Origin: DAOTEJ01 sp035454085
GTDB lineage: Bacteria > Pseudomonadota > Gammaproteobacteria > Burkholderiales > Burkholderiaceae_F
Direction: 5' to 3'
NCBI GenBank assembly: GCA_035454085.1
Contig: DAOTEJ010000102.1
Location: 1 to 7,530 of the forward strand
DNA length: 7,530 nucleotides
Shown here: piece by piece, positions 1 to 7,530 of the stretch
Layout: each line of letters opens with the position of its first letter
Numbering within the stretch: the stretch's first letter is position 1
The notes under the pieces: generated by a model
Seen by the model: only the letters and a program-made list of their open reading frames with translations
Databases searched by the model: none
What the model was told of the DNA's origin: nothing
Position numbers and translations under genes: made by a program

Positions 1-836
1 AGCAAGGCAAGGTGACCGACGCGCTCGATGCGAATCGCCGCCGCGCCGGGCAGCAGGGGGCTGCTGCGCGGCACGATGAGGTTGTCGTCGCCGGCGGCGA
101 TGCAGGTGAAGGGCACGGGCTCGTTCGTGCCATTGAGCGTCCGCAGGAAGTCGCTGCCCGGGCGCATCTGGCGAGCGTTGCGGCCCAGGCCCAGGCGCGC
201 GAACACCGTGCCGTGGTGCGGTGTGGCCAGGGTGATCACCTGAGCGACCGCCGCCTCGCCGTGGCGGCGCAGGTAGGCGCGTGTGGCCAGCCCGCCCATG
301 CTGTGCGCCACGATCGTCACCCGCGGCGCGCCGCTGGCTGCGCGCAGCCGCTCCACCGCCTGCGCGATGCGCTCGGCGTATCCCTCGATGGGTCCGAAGA
401 CGGGCTCGAGGTTGAGGGTTGCCACGTTGGCGGCGTTGCTCATGCGAGGCAGCCACTCGCGCCAGACGGCGCGGTTGCACATGTAGCCGTGGATCAGGAG
501 CACGGCGGGGCGCGCGGGGTCGCGGTTCACGGCCGGCTCGGGGAAGCCGGCGCGCCACACCTGGTCGCAGTTGAACAGGCGCAGCGAGTGCCAGGTCTCG
601 CCCAGCCACAGGCGCAGCCCGGCGATCGGCCCGAGCCGGTCGCCGGCGCGGCGATCGACCAGTGCGCCGGTGGCGAACTCCAAGGCCAGCGGCAGCGCCT
701 GCAGGCCCAGCGGCAGCAGCAGCGCCAGCGCGATCGCGGCGGGCCAGTCGTGCCCCATGCGGTGCACAGTCCAGGCGAGCAGGCTGGTGGCCAGGGCCAC
801 CACGAGGTTGGCGATGCGCAGGCCGCGCGCGAGCAT
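1..836 (-). CDS. Membrane-anchored alpha/beta hydrolase, lipase/esterase type (C-terminus cut by window edge)
   Basis: Read on the minus strand from the ATG at 836, the frame stays open for 278 codons to the window edge. The protein is a serine hydrolase that probably cleaves ester bonds in lipids or similar substrates. Visible landmarks are an oxyanion-type HGYMC at residues 116-120, the nucleophile elbow AHSMGG with Ser179, ATPHHG at 204-209 (typical of the triacylglycerol lipase group), an acid candidate Asp251 in GDDNLIVP, and His275 in GHLAL. The full triad is therefore present and only a short tail is missing. The N-terminus has two hydrophobic stretches, about 8-22 and 33-56, which suggest a membrane anchor; positive charges on both outer flanks could mean a hairpin with the catalytic domain in the cytoplasm, but the topology is uncertain. 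It starts 14 bp after the binding-protein stop with no strong ribosome binding site, which suggests translational coupling. Substrate is unknown; a link to the importer is only positional. Confidence 0.88.
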   Translation of the reverse strand, partial: MLARGLRIANLVVALATSLLAWTVHRMGHDWPAAIALALLLPLGLQALPLALEFATGALVDRRAGDRLGPIAGLRLWLGETWHSLRLFNCDQVWRAGFPEPAVNRDPARPAVLLIHGYMCNRAVWREWLPRMSNAANVATLNLEPVFGPIEGYAERIAQAVERLRAASGAPRVTIVAHSMGGLATRAYLRRHGEAAVAQVITLATPHHGTVFARLGLGRNARQMRPGSDFLRTLNGTNEPVPFTCIAAGDDNLIVPRSSPLLPGAAAIRIERVGHLAL

Positions 837-850
837 GGCGCGCCGTCCGC

Positions 851-2680
851 CTACTGCGTGGCCTTGGCCTGCGCCTCGGCGTCGATGTCGACGTACTGCC
901 AGAACTGGCGCGACACGGGGTGCCGTCGGAAGCCGGTCATCCAGGGCTGCGACAGGCTGGTGACCACGCGGTGCACGATGGGGCGCACCGGCGCGTAGGC
1001 CGAGACGTACATGTCCATCTGCTCGTACAGCGCGCGGCGCTCGGGCCCATCGGGCAGGACCTTGGCCTTGTCGTAGAGCGCGTTGAACTGCGGCAGGTTG
1101 AAGCGCGAGTGATTGCTCTGGCCGGCGTTGGGCCCGTAGAGCAGCACGTAGAAGGTGTCGGCGTCGGGGATGGCCGCGGTCCAGCCCGAGGACCACATCA
1201 TCAGCTTGCCGGAGCGCGACTCGCGCAGCAGCTCGGGCCACTTGGCCTTCTTGAACTCGATGCGCACGCCAATCTTGTCCATGCTCTTGCGCCAGAGCTC
1301 GTCGAGCTGCTTGCCGTTGGAGTCGGGCGTGGTGCCCAGCACCAGCACCAGCTTCTCGCCACTGGGCAGCTCGCGGTAGCCGTCGCCGTCGACGTCCTTG
1401 TAGCCGTAGGTGTCGAGCAGAGCCTTGGACTTGGCGGGGTTGTACTCGGCCAGCGTGCCGGCCAGGTCCGGCCGGCCGCCGACGGCGCTGGGCGGCACCA
1501 CCGAGTGCGCCGGTACCACCTGGCCGCGGTAGAGGATGCGCATCGCCTCGTCGAGGTTGAAGCCCAGGGCCAGCGCGCGGCGCAGGGCCACCTTGTCGGG
1601 CGTGTAGCCGCCCACCACCGGGTTCTCCATCCCGAAGTACACGTAGGCCAGGTCCAGCTCCGCGGTGCGGTGCATCTGGATGCCCTGCTTGGCGAGGTTG
1701 GGCGCAAGTTTGCCGTTGGGGATGGCGATGTTGATGTACTCGGCCGGGATGCCGGCCAGCCAGTCGTGCTCGCGATTCAGGAAGGCGAGCCAGCGCGGCT
1801 GGGCCTCCTCGACGATGTTGATCTCCACTCGGTCGAGCATGGGCAGCTTGCGTCCCTTGAGCTTGGCGGCAATCTGCTGCGACACCGGGTCGGTGGGATC
1901 GGGCGTGGCCTCGTAGAACTCGTCGCGGAAGTTGGGATTGCGCTCTAGCACCATGCGCGAGGAGCGCTTCCACTGCGCCAGCCGGAAGGCGTTGGTGCCG
2001 ACCGGGTGCTCCATGATCTTGTCGCCGTAGGCCTCGACCACCTCGCGCGCCATCGCGCAGCTGAGGTTGCAGTAGGTCAGGTAGTACAGCATGTTGGGGG
2101 TGGGCTCGGTCAGGCGGATCTGGAAGGTGTAGCGGTCCAGCGCCTTGATGCCTTCCACCTCGCGGTCGTAGTCGAACTTGCCGCTCTTGATCGCCTCGGC
2201 GCGCAGCTCCGCCATGCCGACCACTCGCTTGTCGAGCAGGTACAGGTTGGGCGCCTTGAGCCGGGGGTCCCACTGGCGCTTGATCGAGTAGACGTAGTCC
2301 GCGGCCGTGAGCTCGCGCTTGACGCCCTTGAAGGCAGGGTCGTTGTCGAAGTAGATGCCGGGACGGATGCGCACCGTCCAGGTCTTGCCGTCCTCCGAGA
2401 CCTGGGGCAGCGAGGTGGCGGTGGCGGGCCTGACCTGCACCGGCCGGGCCAGGTAGTCGTAGGTCAGCGGCGCATCGAAGATGTGCGCCAGCACGTTCGA
2501 CGAGTACAGGTCGTTGATCTGCACCGGGTCGAAGCCGGTCTCGGCCACCGGGAAGGCGAAGCGCAGCACCTTGGGCAGGGTGCCGGCGGCCTTGTCCTGG
2601 GCGGCCGAGGCCAGCGGCAGCAGGGCCAGGGCGGCGAGCAGGCCACGCAGCACGACGCGGAGGAAGTCGAGGGGTCTCAT
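851..2680 (-). CDS. ABC transporter periplasmic solute-binding protein, family 5 (peptide type)
   Basis: This 609-residue protein is the secreted receptor of a peptide/opine/nickel-type importer; it captures ligand in the periplasm and hands it to the permeases. A signal peptide is clear: positive n-region, hydrophobic core at about 13-23, and an ASAA cleavage site near residues 24-27, with no lipobox Cys, so it should be soluble. Family 5 features follow: an early strand FAFPVAETGFDP (41-52), SEDGKTWTVRIRPGIYF (95-111), LTAADYVYSIKRQWDP (124-139), HPVGTNAFRLAQW (225-237) and ALRRALALGFNLDEAMR (365-381). DVDGDGY (429-435) resembles the Asp-rich loop often seen in this family. The length exceeds DppA (about 535 aa) and is close to YejA (about 604 aa). 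Two cysteines, 204 and 208, are close together. It is transcribed away from its probable permeases, which start 160 bp upstream on the other strand. The ATG at 2680 is chosen because it gives a standard signal peptide, although no strong Shine-Dalgarno precedes it. Ligand is not determined. Confidence 0.95.
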   Translation of the reverse strand: MRPLDFLRVVLRGLLAALALLPLASAAQDKAAGTLPKVLRFAFPVAETGFDPVQINDLYSSNVLAHIFDAPLTYDYLARPVQVRPATATSLPQVSEDGKTWTVRIRPGIYFDNDPAFKGVKRELTAADYVYSIKRQWDPRLKAPNLYLLDKRVVGMAELRAEAIKSGKFDYDREVEGIKALDRYTFQIRLTEPTPNMLYYLTYCNLSCAMAREVVEAYGDKIMEHPVGTNAFRLAQWKRSSRMVLERNPNFRDEFYEATPDPTDPVSQQIAAKLKGRKLPMLDRVEINIVEEAQPRWLAFLNREHDWLAGIPAEYINIAIPNGKLAPNLAKQGIQMHRTAELDLAYVYFGMENPVVGGYTPDKVALRRALALGFNLDEAMRILYRGQVVPAHSVVPPSAVGGRPDLAGTLAEYNPAKSKALLDTYGYKDVDGDGYRELPSGEKLVLVLGTTPDSNGKQLDELWRKSMDKIGVRIEFKKAKWPELLRESRSGKLMMWSSGWTAAIPDADTFYVLLYGPNAGQSNHSRFNLPQFNALYDKAKVLPDGPERRALYEQMDMYVSAYAPVRPIVHRVVTSLSQPWMTGFRRHPVSRQFWQYVDIDAEAQAKATQ

Positions 2681-2840
2681 GGATGCGAGCTTGACGCGCG
2701 AGGAGCCCTTTGGGCAGACCGCGCATCATAAAGAGTTGGAGGGCATCCTCGCCTGCGGAATAGCCCGGGCACCGGCATAATCCGCGCTTTCGCGCGCCCG
2801 GGCACCGGAGCGTCGCTTCCCCGCTTTCAAGGCCACGGCC
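2681..2840. promoter_or_regulatory. Divergent promoter region between binding protein and permease operon
   Basis: These 160 bp must drive both the minus-strand binding-protein genes and the plus-strand permease operon. On the plus strand CATAAT at 2776-2781 matches the sigma-70 -10 consensus at 5 of 6 bases, but no decent -35 lies 16-18 bp upstream. On the minus strand TATGAT (2730 to 2725) also matches 5 of 6, again with a poor -35. Weak -35 boxes would fit control by an activator, though this is inference. Predicted leaders are about 40-55 nt. No riboswitch-like or leader-peptide structure was recognised. Confidence 0.5.
2763..2808. repeat. Pair of 13 bp direct repeats, possible operator
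   Basis: GCCCGGGCACCGG occurs at 2763-2775 and again, identical, at 2796-2808. The start-to-start distance is 33 bp, close to three helical turns, so both copies face the same side of the DNA. Each begins with the palindrome GCCCGGGC. The first copy abuts the CATAAT -10 box and the second lies just after the expected transcription start. This placement would suit a repressor site, but GC-rich words recur easily in this genome and no regulator gene is in the window. Confidence 0.4.
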
Positions 2841-3779
2841 GTGACCGCCTACATCCTGCGCAGACTGTGGCAGATGATTCCTACGCTTGCCGGGGTCATC
2901 CTGCTCATCTTCTTCATCTTCAAGGCCTTCGGAGGCGATCCGGCCGAGATCCTCGGCGGGCAGGCCGCCAGCCAGGAGCAGATCGACCTGATCCGCAAGG
3001 AACTCGGGCTCGACCAGCCCTGGTGGGTGCAACTGTGGATCTTCGTGCAGGACATCTTCACCTTCGACTTCGGCAAGAGCTGGATGACCAAGGAGCAGGT
3101 GTCGGCGATCTTCCTCAGCCGCCTGCCCGCGACGTTGACCATCACCCTGCCCATCCTGCTGCTCGAGGTGCTGCTGGCGATCCCGATCGCGCTGGCCGTG
3201 GCCTACTACCGCGGCAAGCTGTTCGACCGCGCGGTGATGATCGTGTGCGTGCTGGCGATGTCGGTGTCCTTCCTGGTCTACATCATCGTCGGCCAGTACT
3301 TCCTGGCCTTCGAGTGGGGGCTGTTTCCGGTGCAAGGCTGGAGCGACAGCCTGTGGAAGAACCTCGTGACCTACGCGCCGCTGCCCATCCTGCTCGCGGT
3401 GGCGGTGAGCCTGGCGCCCCAGACGCGGCTGTACCGCACCTTCTTTCTCGACGAGATCAAGCACGACTACGTGCGCACCGCGCGGGCCAAGGGCCTGTCG
3501 GAGGGGCGCATCCTCACGCGCCACGTGCTGCGCAACGCGATGATCCCCATCCTCACCAACGTGGCCCTGCTGCTGCCCGGTGTGTTCGTGGGCAGTTTCC
3601 TGCTCGAGATCTTCTTCTCCATCCCGGGCCTGGGACGCGAGATCTACCTCGCCGTCAACCGCAGCGACTACCCGGTGATCCAGGCCTTCACGGTGTACCT
3701 GGCGGTGCTGACCATGCTGATCAACCTGACCGCGGACGTGCTCTACAAGTTCGTCGATCCGCGCGTGCAACTCAAGTGA
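2841..3779 (+). CDS. ABC transporter permease, DppB/OppB type
   Basis: A 312-residue inner-membrane permease, close to the usual 300-340 of DppB-like proteins. It forms half of the translocation channel for the substrate delivered by the binding protein. The start is a GTG at 2841, giving the typical N-terminus MTAYILRRLWQMIPTL of this family; no strong ribosome binding site precedes it. Six hydrophobic segments are visible at about 12-28, 98-123, 130-157, 177-193, 237-258 and 279-301. The region at 30-90 after the first segment holds the conserved GDPAEIL (32-38), LGLDQPWW (55-62) and FDFGKSW (75-81) stretches of the family. The cytoplasmic coupling (EAA) loop is at 209-237, with DYVRTARAKGLSE followed by LRNAMIPI, and docks on the ATPase. 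The C-terminus DPRVQLK is standard. It is the first gene of the plus-strand operon; the next gene begins 7 bp after its TGA stop. Dipeptide, oligopeptide or another family 5 substrate is possible. Confidence 0.95.
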   Translation: MTAYILRRLWQMIPTLAGVILLIFFIFKAFGGDPAEILGGQAASQEQIDLIRKELGLDQPWWVQLWIFVQDIFTFDFGKSWMTKEQVSAIFLSRLPATLTITLPILLLEVLLAIPIALAVAYYRGKLFDRAVMIVCVLAMSVSFLVYIIVGQYFLAFEWGLFPVQGWSDSLWKNLVTYAPLPILLAVAVSLAPQTRLYRTFFLDEIKHDYVRTARAKGLSEGRILTRHVLRNAMIPILTNVALLLPGVFVGSFLLEIFFSIPGLGREIYLAVNRSDYPVIQAFTVYLAVLTMLINLTADVLYKFVDPRVQLK

Positions 3780-3786
3780 GCCGGCC

Positions 3787-4872
3787 ATGAGCACCGTTGC
3801 CGACACCGCCGGCGCCGCGCCGACGGCCCCCCACCAGAAGTCCGACGGCGTGTGGCGCGCCGCCTGGAAGCGGCTACGCGGCGACGCCGTGGGCATGGCG
3901 AGCCTGGCGATCGTGACCGCCTACGTGCTCATGATCCTGGCCGCCGGCGCCGGGCTGATCGCGGCCAACTGGTCCACCGAGGTCGGCGTGCCCTACGCCA
4001 ACCCGGGCTTCCTGGCGCACCGCGCCAACGACGAGGCGCGCATCGGCTCGGAACTGCAGACCGACCGCGGCGCGCCGCCCAGCCTGGCGGGGATCGACCC
4101 GCTCGAGTCCAAGTACGCCGACTGGGATCGCCGCGCCAAGGAACTGGCCACCACCGAAGCACCGCGCGCCCAGACCCTGCCCCTGGGCGGTGACCGTTGG
4201 GGCCGCGATGTGATCGACAAGGCGATCAAGGGTTCGCAGGTCTCGATCGCCGTGGGCCTGGCCGCCGCCCTGTGCGCCACGCTTATCGGCACGCTCCTGG
4301 GCGCCCTGGCGGGCTACTTCGGCGGGCGCAGCAACGACTTCCTCGAGTGGGTCTACAACGTCTTCACCTCGATCCCCGACATCTTGCTGATCCTCACGCT
4401 GGCCGCGGTGCTGCGCACCGGCTGGCTGGGCAAGATCCTGTCTGAGGGCATCTGGATCGTGGTGATCATCCTGGCCATCACCGGCTGGACCGGGATGTAC
4501 CGCCAGGTGCGCGCCGAGTTCATGAAGCACCGCTCGCGCGACTACGTGCGCGCCGCGCAGGCGATCGGCGCGAGCCACAGCCAGCGCATGTTCGTGCACA
4601 TCCTGCCCAACATCAGCCACGTGATCCTGGTGCGCCTGTCGCTGCTGGTGGTGGGCTTCATCAAGGTCGAGGTGATCTTGTCTTTCCTCGGCCTGGGCGT
4701 ACCGGTGGACATGGTGTCGTGGGGCACCATGCTCGCCGAGGCGCAGACCGAACTGGTGATCGGCAAGTGGTGGCAGCTGGTGGTGGCCACCGTGTTCATG
4801 GCGGTGTTCCTGACGGCCTTCTCGATGCTCACCGACAGCGTGCGCGACGCGCTCGATCCCAAGCTGAGGTAA
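3787..4872 (+). CDS. ABC transporter permease, DppC/OppC type, with enlarged first periplasmic loop
   Basis: A 361-residue permease, the partner of the preceding DppB-like protein. It is longer than the usual 280-310 residues. After a polar N-terminus (about 1-22) and the first membrane segment (36-58) comes a charged, probably periplasmic loop of about 70 residues (61-130), larger than in DppC/OppC and recalling the enlarged loop of E. coli YejE. The family motif LPLGGDRWGRDV at 131-142 then leads into the core; the common form is PLGTD, so Gly replaces Thr here. Further hydrophobic segments lie at about 152-176, 193-209, 220-237, 279-299 and 329-349. The EAA coupling loop is at 252-280 (DYVRAAQAIGAS then HILPNISHVI). 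The C-terminus SVRDALDPKLR is typical of DppC. The ATG at 3787 is 7 bp after the previous stop and GTGAG at 3776-3780 is a weak ribosome binding site. The ATPase gene starts 4 bp after the stop. Confidence 0.94.
   Translation: MSTVADTAGAAPTAPHQKSDGVWRAAWKRLRGDAVGMASLAIVTAYVLMILAAGAGLIAANWSTEVGVPYANPGFLAHRANDEARIGSELQTDRGAPPSLAGIDPLESKYADWDRRAKELATTEAPRAQTLPLGGDRWGRDVIDKAIKGSQVSIAVGLAAALCATLIGTLLGALAGYFGGRSNDFLEWVYNVFTSIPDILLILTLAAVLRTGWLGKILSEGIWIVVIILAITGWTGMYRQVRAEFMKHRSRDYVRAAQAIGASHSQRMFVHILPNISHVILVRLSLLVVGFIKVEVILSFLGLGVPVDMVSWGTMLAEAQTELVIGKWWQLVVATVFMAVFLTAFSMLTDSVRDALDPKLR
4866..4870 (+). promoter_or_regulatory. Shine-Dalgarno of the fused ATPase, inside the permease stop region
   Basis: GAGGT lies 6 nt before the ATG at 4877 and overlaps the last codons and stop of the upstream permease gene. 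It is the best ribosome binding site in the window and supports the chosen start and translational coupling of the two genes. Confidence 0.6.
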
Positions 4873-4876
4873 GGCC

Positions 4877-6574
<1,698 letters not shown>

Positions 6575-6579
6575 CCCGG

Positions 6580-7278
6580 ATGAGCAGCGAACTCCAGGCG
6601 CGTCTGGCCGATGGGCTGGACCGTGTCATGGAACTGCGCCGCGCGCTCGCGGGCGACCCGCAGCTTGCGCAACACTGGCTCGCGCTGAAGCACTGGCAGT
6701 CGCAGCGCCTGGCGCAGACCTACCCCGACCTGCTCGCCTCCGAGCGCTATCACGACGCAGCGCAGTTCTTCCTCGAGGAGATCTACGGGGCCAAGGACTT
6801 CGAGCAGCGCGACGCCGAGACGCGCCGCGTCGTGCCCAAGCTCGCGCGCATGCTGCCCGAGAGCGCGGTCGAGACGCTGGTGGCGGCGGTCGAGCTCGAC
6901 GAACTGTCCGAGACCCTCGACTCGCAGATGGCCGGGCGGCTGGGCCTGTCGATCACGGCCGAGTCCTACGCGCGGGCGTTCCGCCAGGTGGGCACGCGGG
7001 CCCAGCGCGACGCGCAGGTCGCTGCCGTCGAGGGCATCGGGCGCACGCTGGACAAGCTTTCGCGCGTGCCTCTGCTGCGCGCCACCTTGCACCTGATGCG
7101 CGGTCCGGCCGCGGCGATGGGCCTGGCGCACCTGCACGGATTCCTGGAGGGTGGATTCGACGCCTTCGCGAAGATGAAGGGCGCGCGCGAATTTCTGGCC
7201 ACCATCGCGCGGCGCGAGTCCGCGCTGATAGCACGCATCTACGCGGCCGAGGCCGACTGGCTGCGGCCGGTGGACTGA
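6580..7278 (+). CDS. Conserved-looking helical protein of unknown function, FFLEEIYG motif
   Basis: A 232-residue protein with no function I can name. The ATG at 6580 is 5 bp after the ATPase stop, so it is probably the last gene of the importer operon and translated by coupling; no strong ribosome binding site is seen. It has no signal peptide and no membrane segment, so it should be cytoplasmic. The composition suggests mostly alpha helix, rich in Ala, Arg, Glu and Leu. Striking stretches are LALKHWQSQRLAQTYPDLL (34-52), RYHDAAQFFLEEIYGAKDF (56-74), VPKLARMLP (85-93), and near the end MGLAHLHGFLEGGFDAFAKM (180-199). The FFLEEIYG motif recalls a family of uncharacterised proteobacterial proteins, but this is memory and not a checked match. 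His185, His187 and the acidic residues around them could be a metal or active site, which is speculation. A longer reading frame runs into this gene from inside the ATPase gene, but its upstream part is a shadow; the 6580 start gives a normal protein. It could serve the transporter or be an unrelated passenger. Confidence 0.85.
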   Translation: MSSELQARLADGLDRVMELRRALAGDPQLAQHWLALKHWQSQRLAQTYPDLLASERYHDAAQFFLEEIYGAKDFEQRDAETRRVVPKLARMLPESAVETLVAAVELDELSETLDSQMAGRLGLSITAESYARAFRQVGTRAQRDAQVAAVEGIGRTLDKLSRVPLLRATLHLMRGPAAAMGLAHLHGFLEGGFDAFAKMKGAREFLATIARRESALIARIYAAEADWLRPVD

Positions 7279-7309
7279 GCCCGGCGCGCGGCACGCCGGG
7301 CGTGCCGCG
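7279..7309. terminator. Overlapping hairpins at a convergent gene junction, likely bidirectional terminator
   Basis: Two perfect inverted repeats share the same bases. GCCCGGCG (7279-7286) pairs with CGCCGGGC (7294-7301) around a 7-base loop, and CGCGGCACG (7287-7295) pairs with CGTGCCGCG (7301-7309) around the loop CCGGG. Only one can form at a time. No T-tract follows on either strand, so it is not a classic intrinsic terminator, but a strong GC hairpin between the ends of two convergent genes most likely stops or stabilises both transcripts. Confidence 0.6.
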
Positions 7310-7320
7310 AACTCAGAGTC

Positions 7321-7530
7321 CTAGAAGCGCGCGCTGAGGTTGACCGCGAACAGCGGCACGGTTCCCAGATCGGCGCTGCTGCGCGTGTTGCCCGCGCCGT
7401 CGATGATCTTGAGCTCACCGTTGACCACGGCGCCCGCATAGAAGTCGAGCGACATGCTGGGCGTGATCGAGTAGCTTGCCCGCGCCACGAGCGGCACGCC
7501 GCTTTCCTCGCCCACGCCTCCGAATCCCGG
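7321..7530 (-). CDS. C-terminal part of a probable outer-membrane beta-barrel protein
   Basis: On the minus strand the frame is open from the window edge at 7530 to a TAG at 7321-7323, giving the last 69 residues of a longer protein. The fragment shows beta-strand pairs with alternating residues: VPLVARASYSI, then SLDFYAGAVVNGELKI, a polar turn with DGAGNTRSS, and a final strand TVPLFAVNLSARF. It ends in Phe with hydrophobic residues at alternating positions before it, the C-terminal signal recognised by the BAM outer-membrane assembly machinery. This supports an outer-membrane barrel, but the specific family and any channel or enzyme role cannot be judged without the rest. An in-frame GTG at 7515 is internal and not the true start, because the same frame continues upstream to the window edge. 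It converges on the importer operon with 42 bp between stops and is probably a separate unit. Confidence 0.72.
   Translation of the reverse strand, partial: PGFGGVGEESGVPLVARASYSITPSMSLDFYAGAVVNGELKIIDGAGNTRSSADLGTVPLFAVNLSARF

Noticed and set aside
662..1948. A 428-codon plus-strand frame opposite the hydrolase and binding-protein genes
   Set aside because: It is antisense to a clear signal-peptide-bearing binding protein, has biased low-complexity composition (Val, Gly, Leu, His, Arg) and no recognisable motif; long antisense frames are expected at this GC content.
2691..2732. Plus-strand promoter from TTGACG (2691-2696) with CATAAA (2727-2732)
   Set aside because: The -35-like box is good but the spacing is 30 bp, far from the 16-18 bp needed by sigma-70.

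Overview
This 7.5 kb window is GC-rich throughout. Dense codon use, short gene gaps and Gram-negative envelope proteins suggest a proteobacterium, and the protein style fits best with a betaproteobacterium of the Burkholderiales type. That assignment is inference from general appearance, because the window contains no rRNA or other marker gene.

Layout from left to right. (1) Positions 1-836, minus strand: a membrane-anchored alpha/beta hydrolase (lipase/esterase type) that loses only its extreme C-terminus at the window edge. (2) 851-2680, minus strand: a secreted family 5 solute-binding protein of a peptide-type ABC importer. Its stop lies 14 bp before the hydrolase start, so the two are probably co-transcribed. 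(3) 2681-2840: a 160 bp divergent promoter region with a perfect 13 bp direct repeat beside a good -10 box. (4) 2841-6574, plus strand: two DppB/DppC-type permeases and one ATPase with two fused nucleotide-binding domains, separated by 7 and 4 bp. (5) 6580-7278, plus strand: a conserved-looking helical protein of unknown function, 5 bp after the ATPase and probably the last gene of the operon. (6) 7279-7320: a convergent junction with two overlapping, mutually exclusive hairpins. (7) 7321-7530, minus strand: the C-terminal end of a probable outer-membrane beta-barrel protein.

Together genes 2-4 make one complete ABC importer: a periplasmic binding protein, two inner-membrane permeases and a double-domain ATPase that supplies both ATP sites. 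The binding protein length (609 aa), the fused ATPase and an enlarged first periplasmic loop in the second permease resemble the E. coli YejABEF layout more than classic DppABCDF, but the substrate cannot be read from sequence. Peptides are the default guess; other family 5 substrates such as glutathione, nickel chelates or opines remain possible.

I do not see a novel defence, mobile or RNA-based system here. The points most worth following up are the split divergent importer with its repeated box, the unknown protein tied to the operon, and the overlapping hairpins between the convergent genes.
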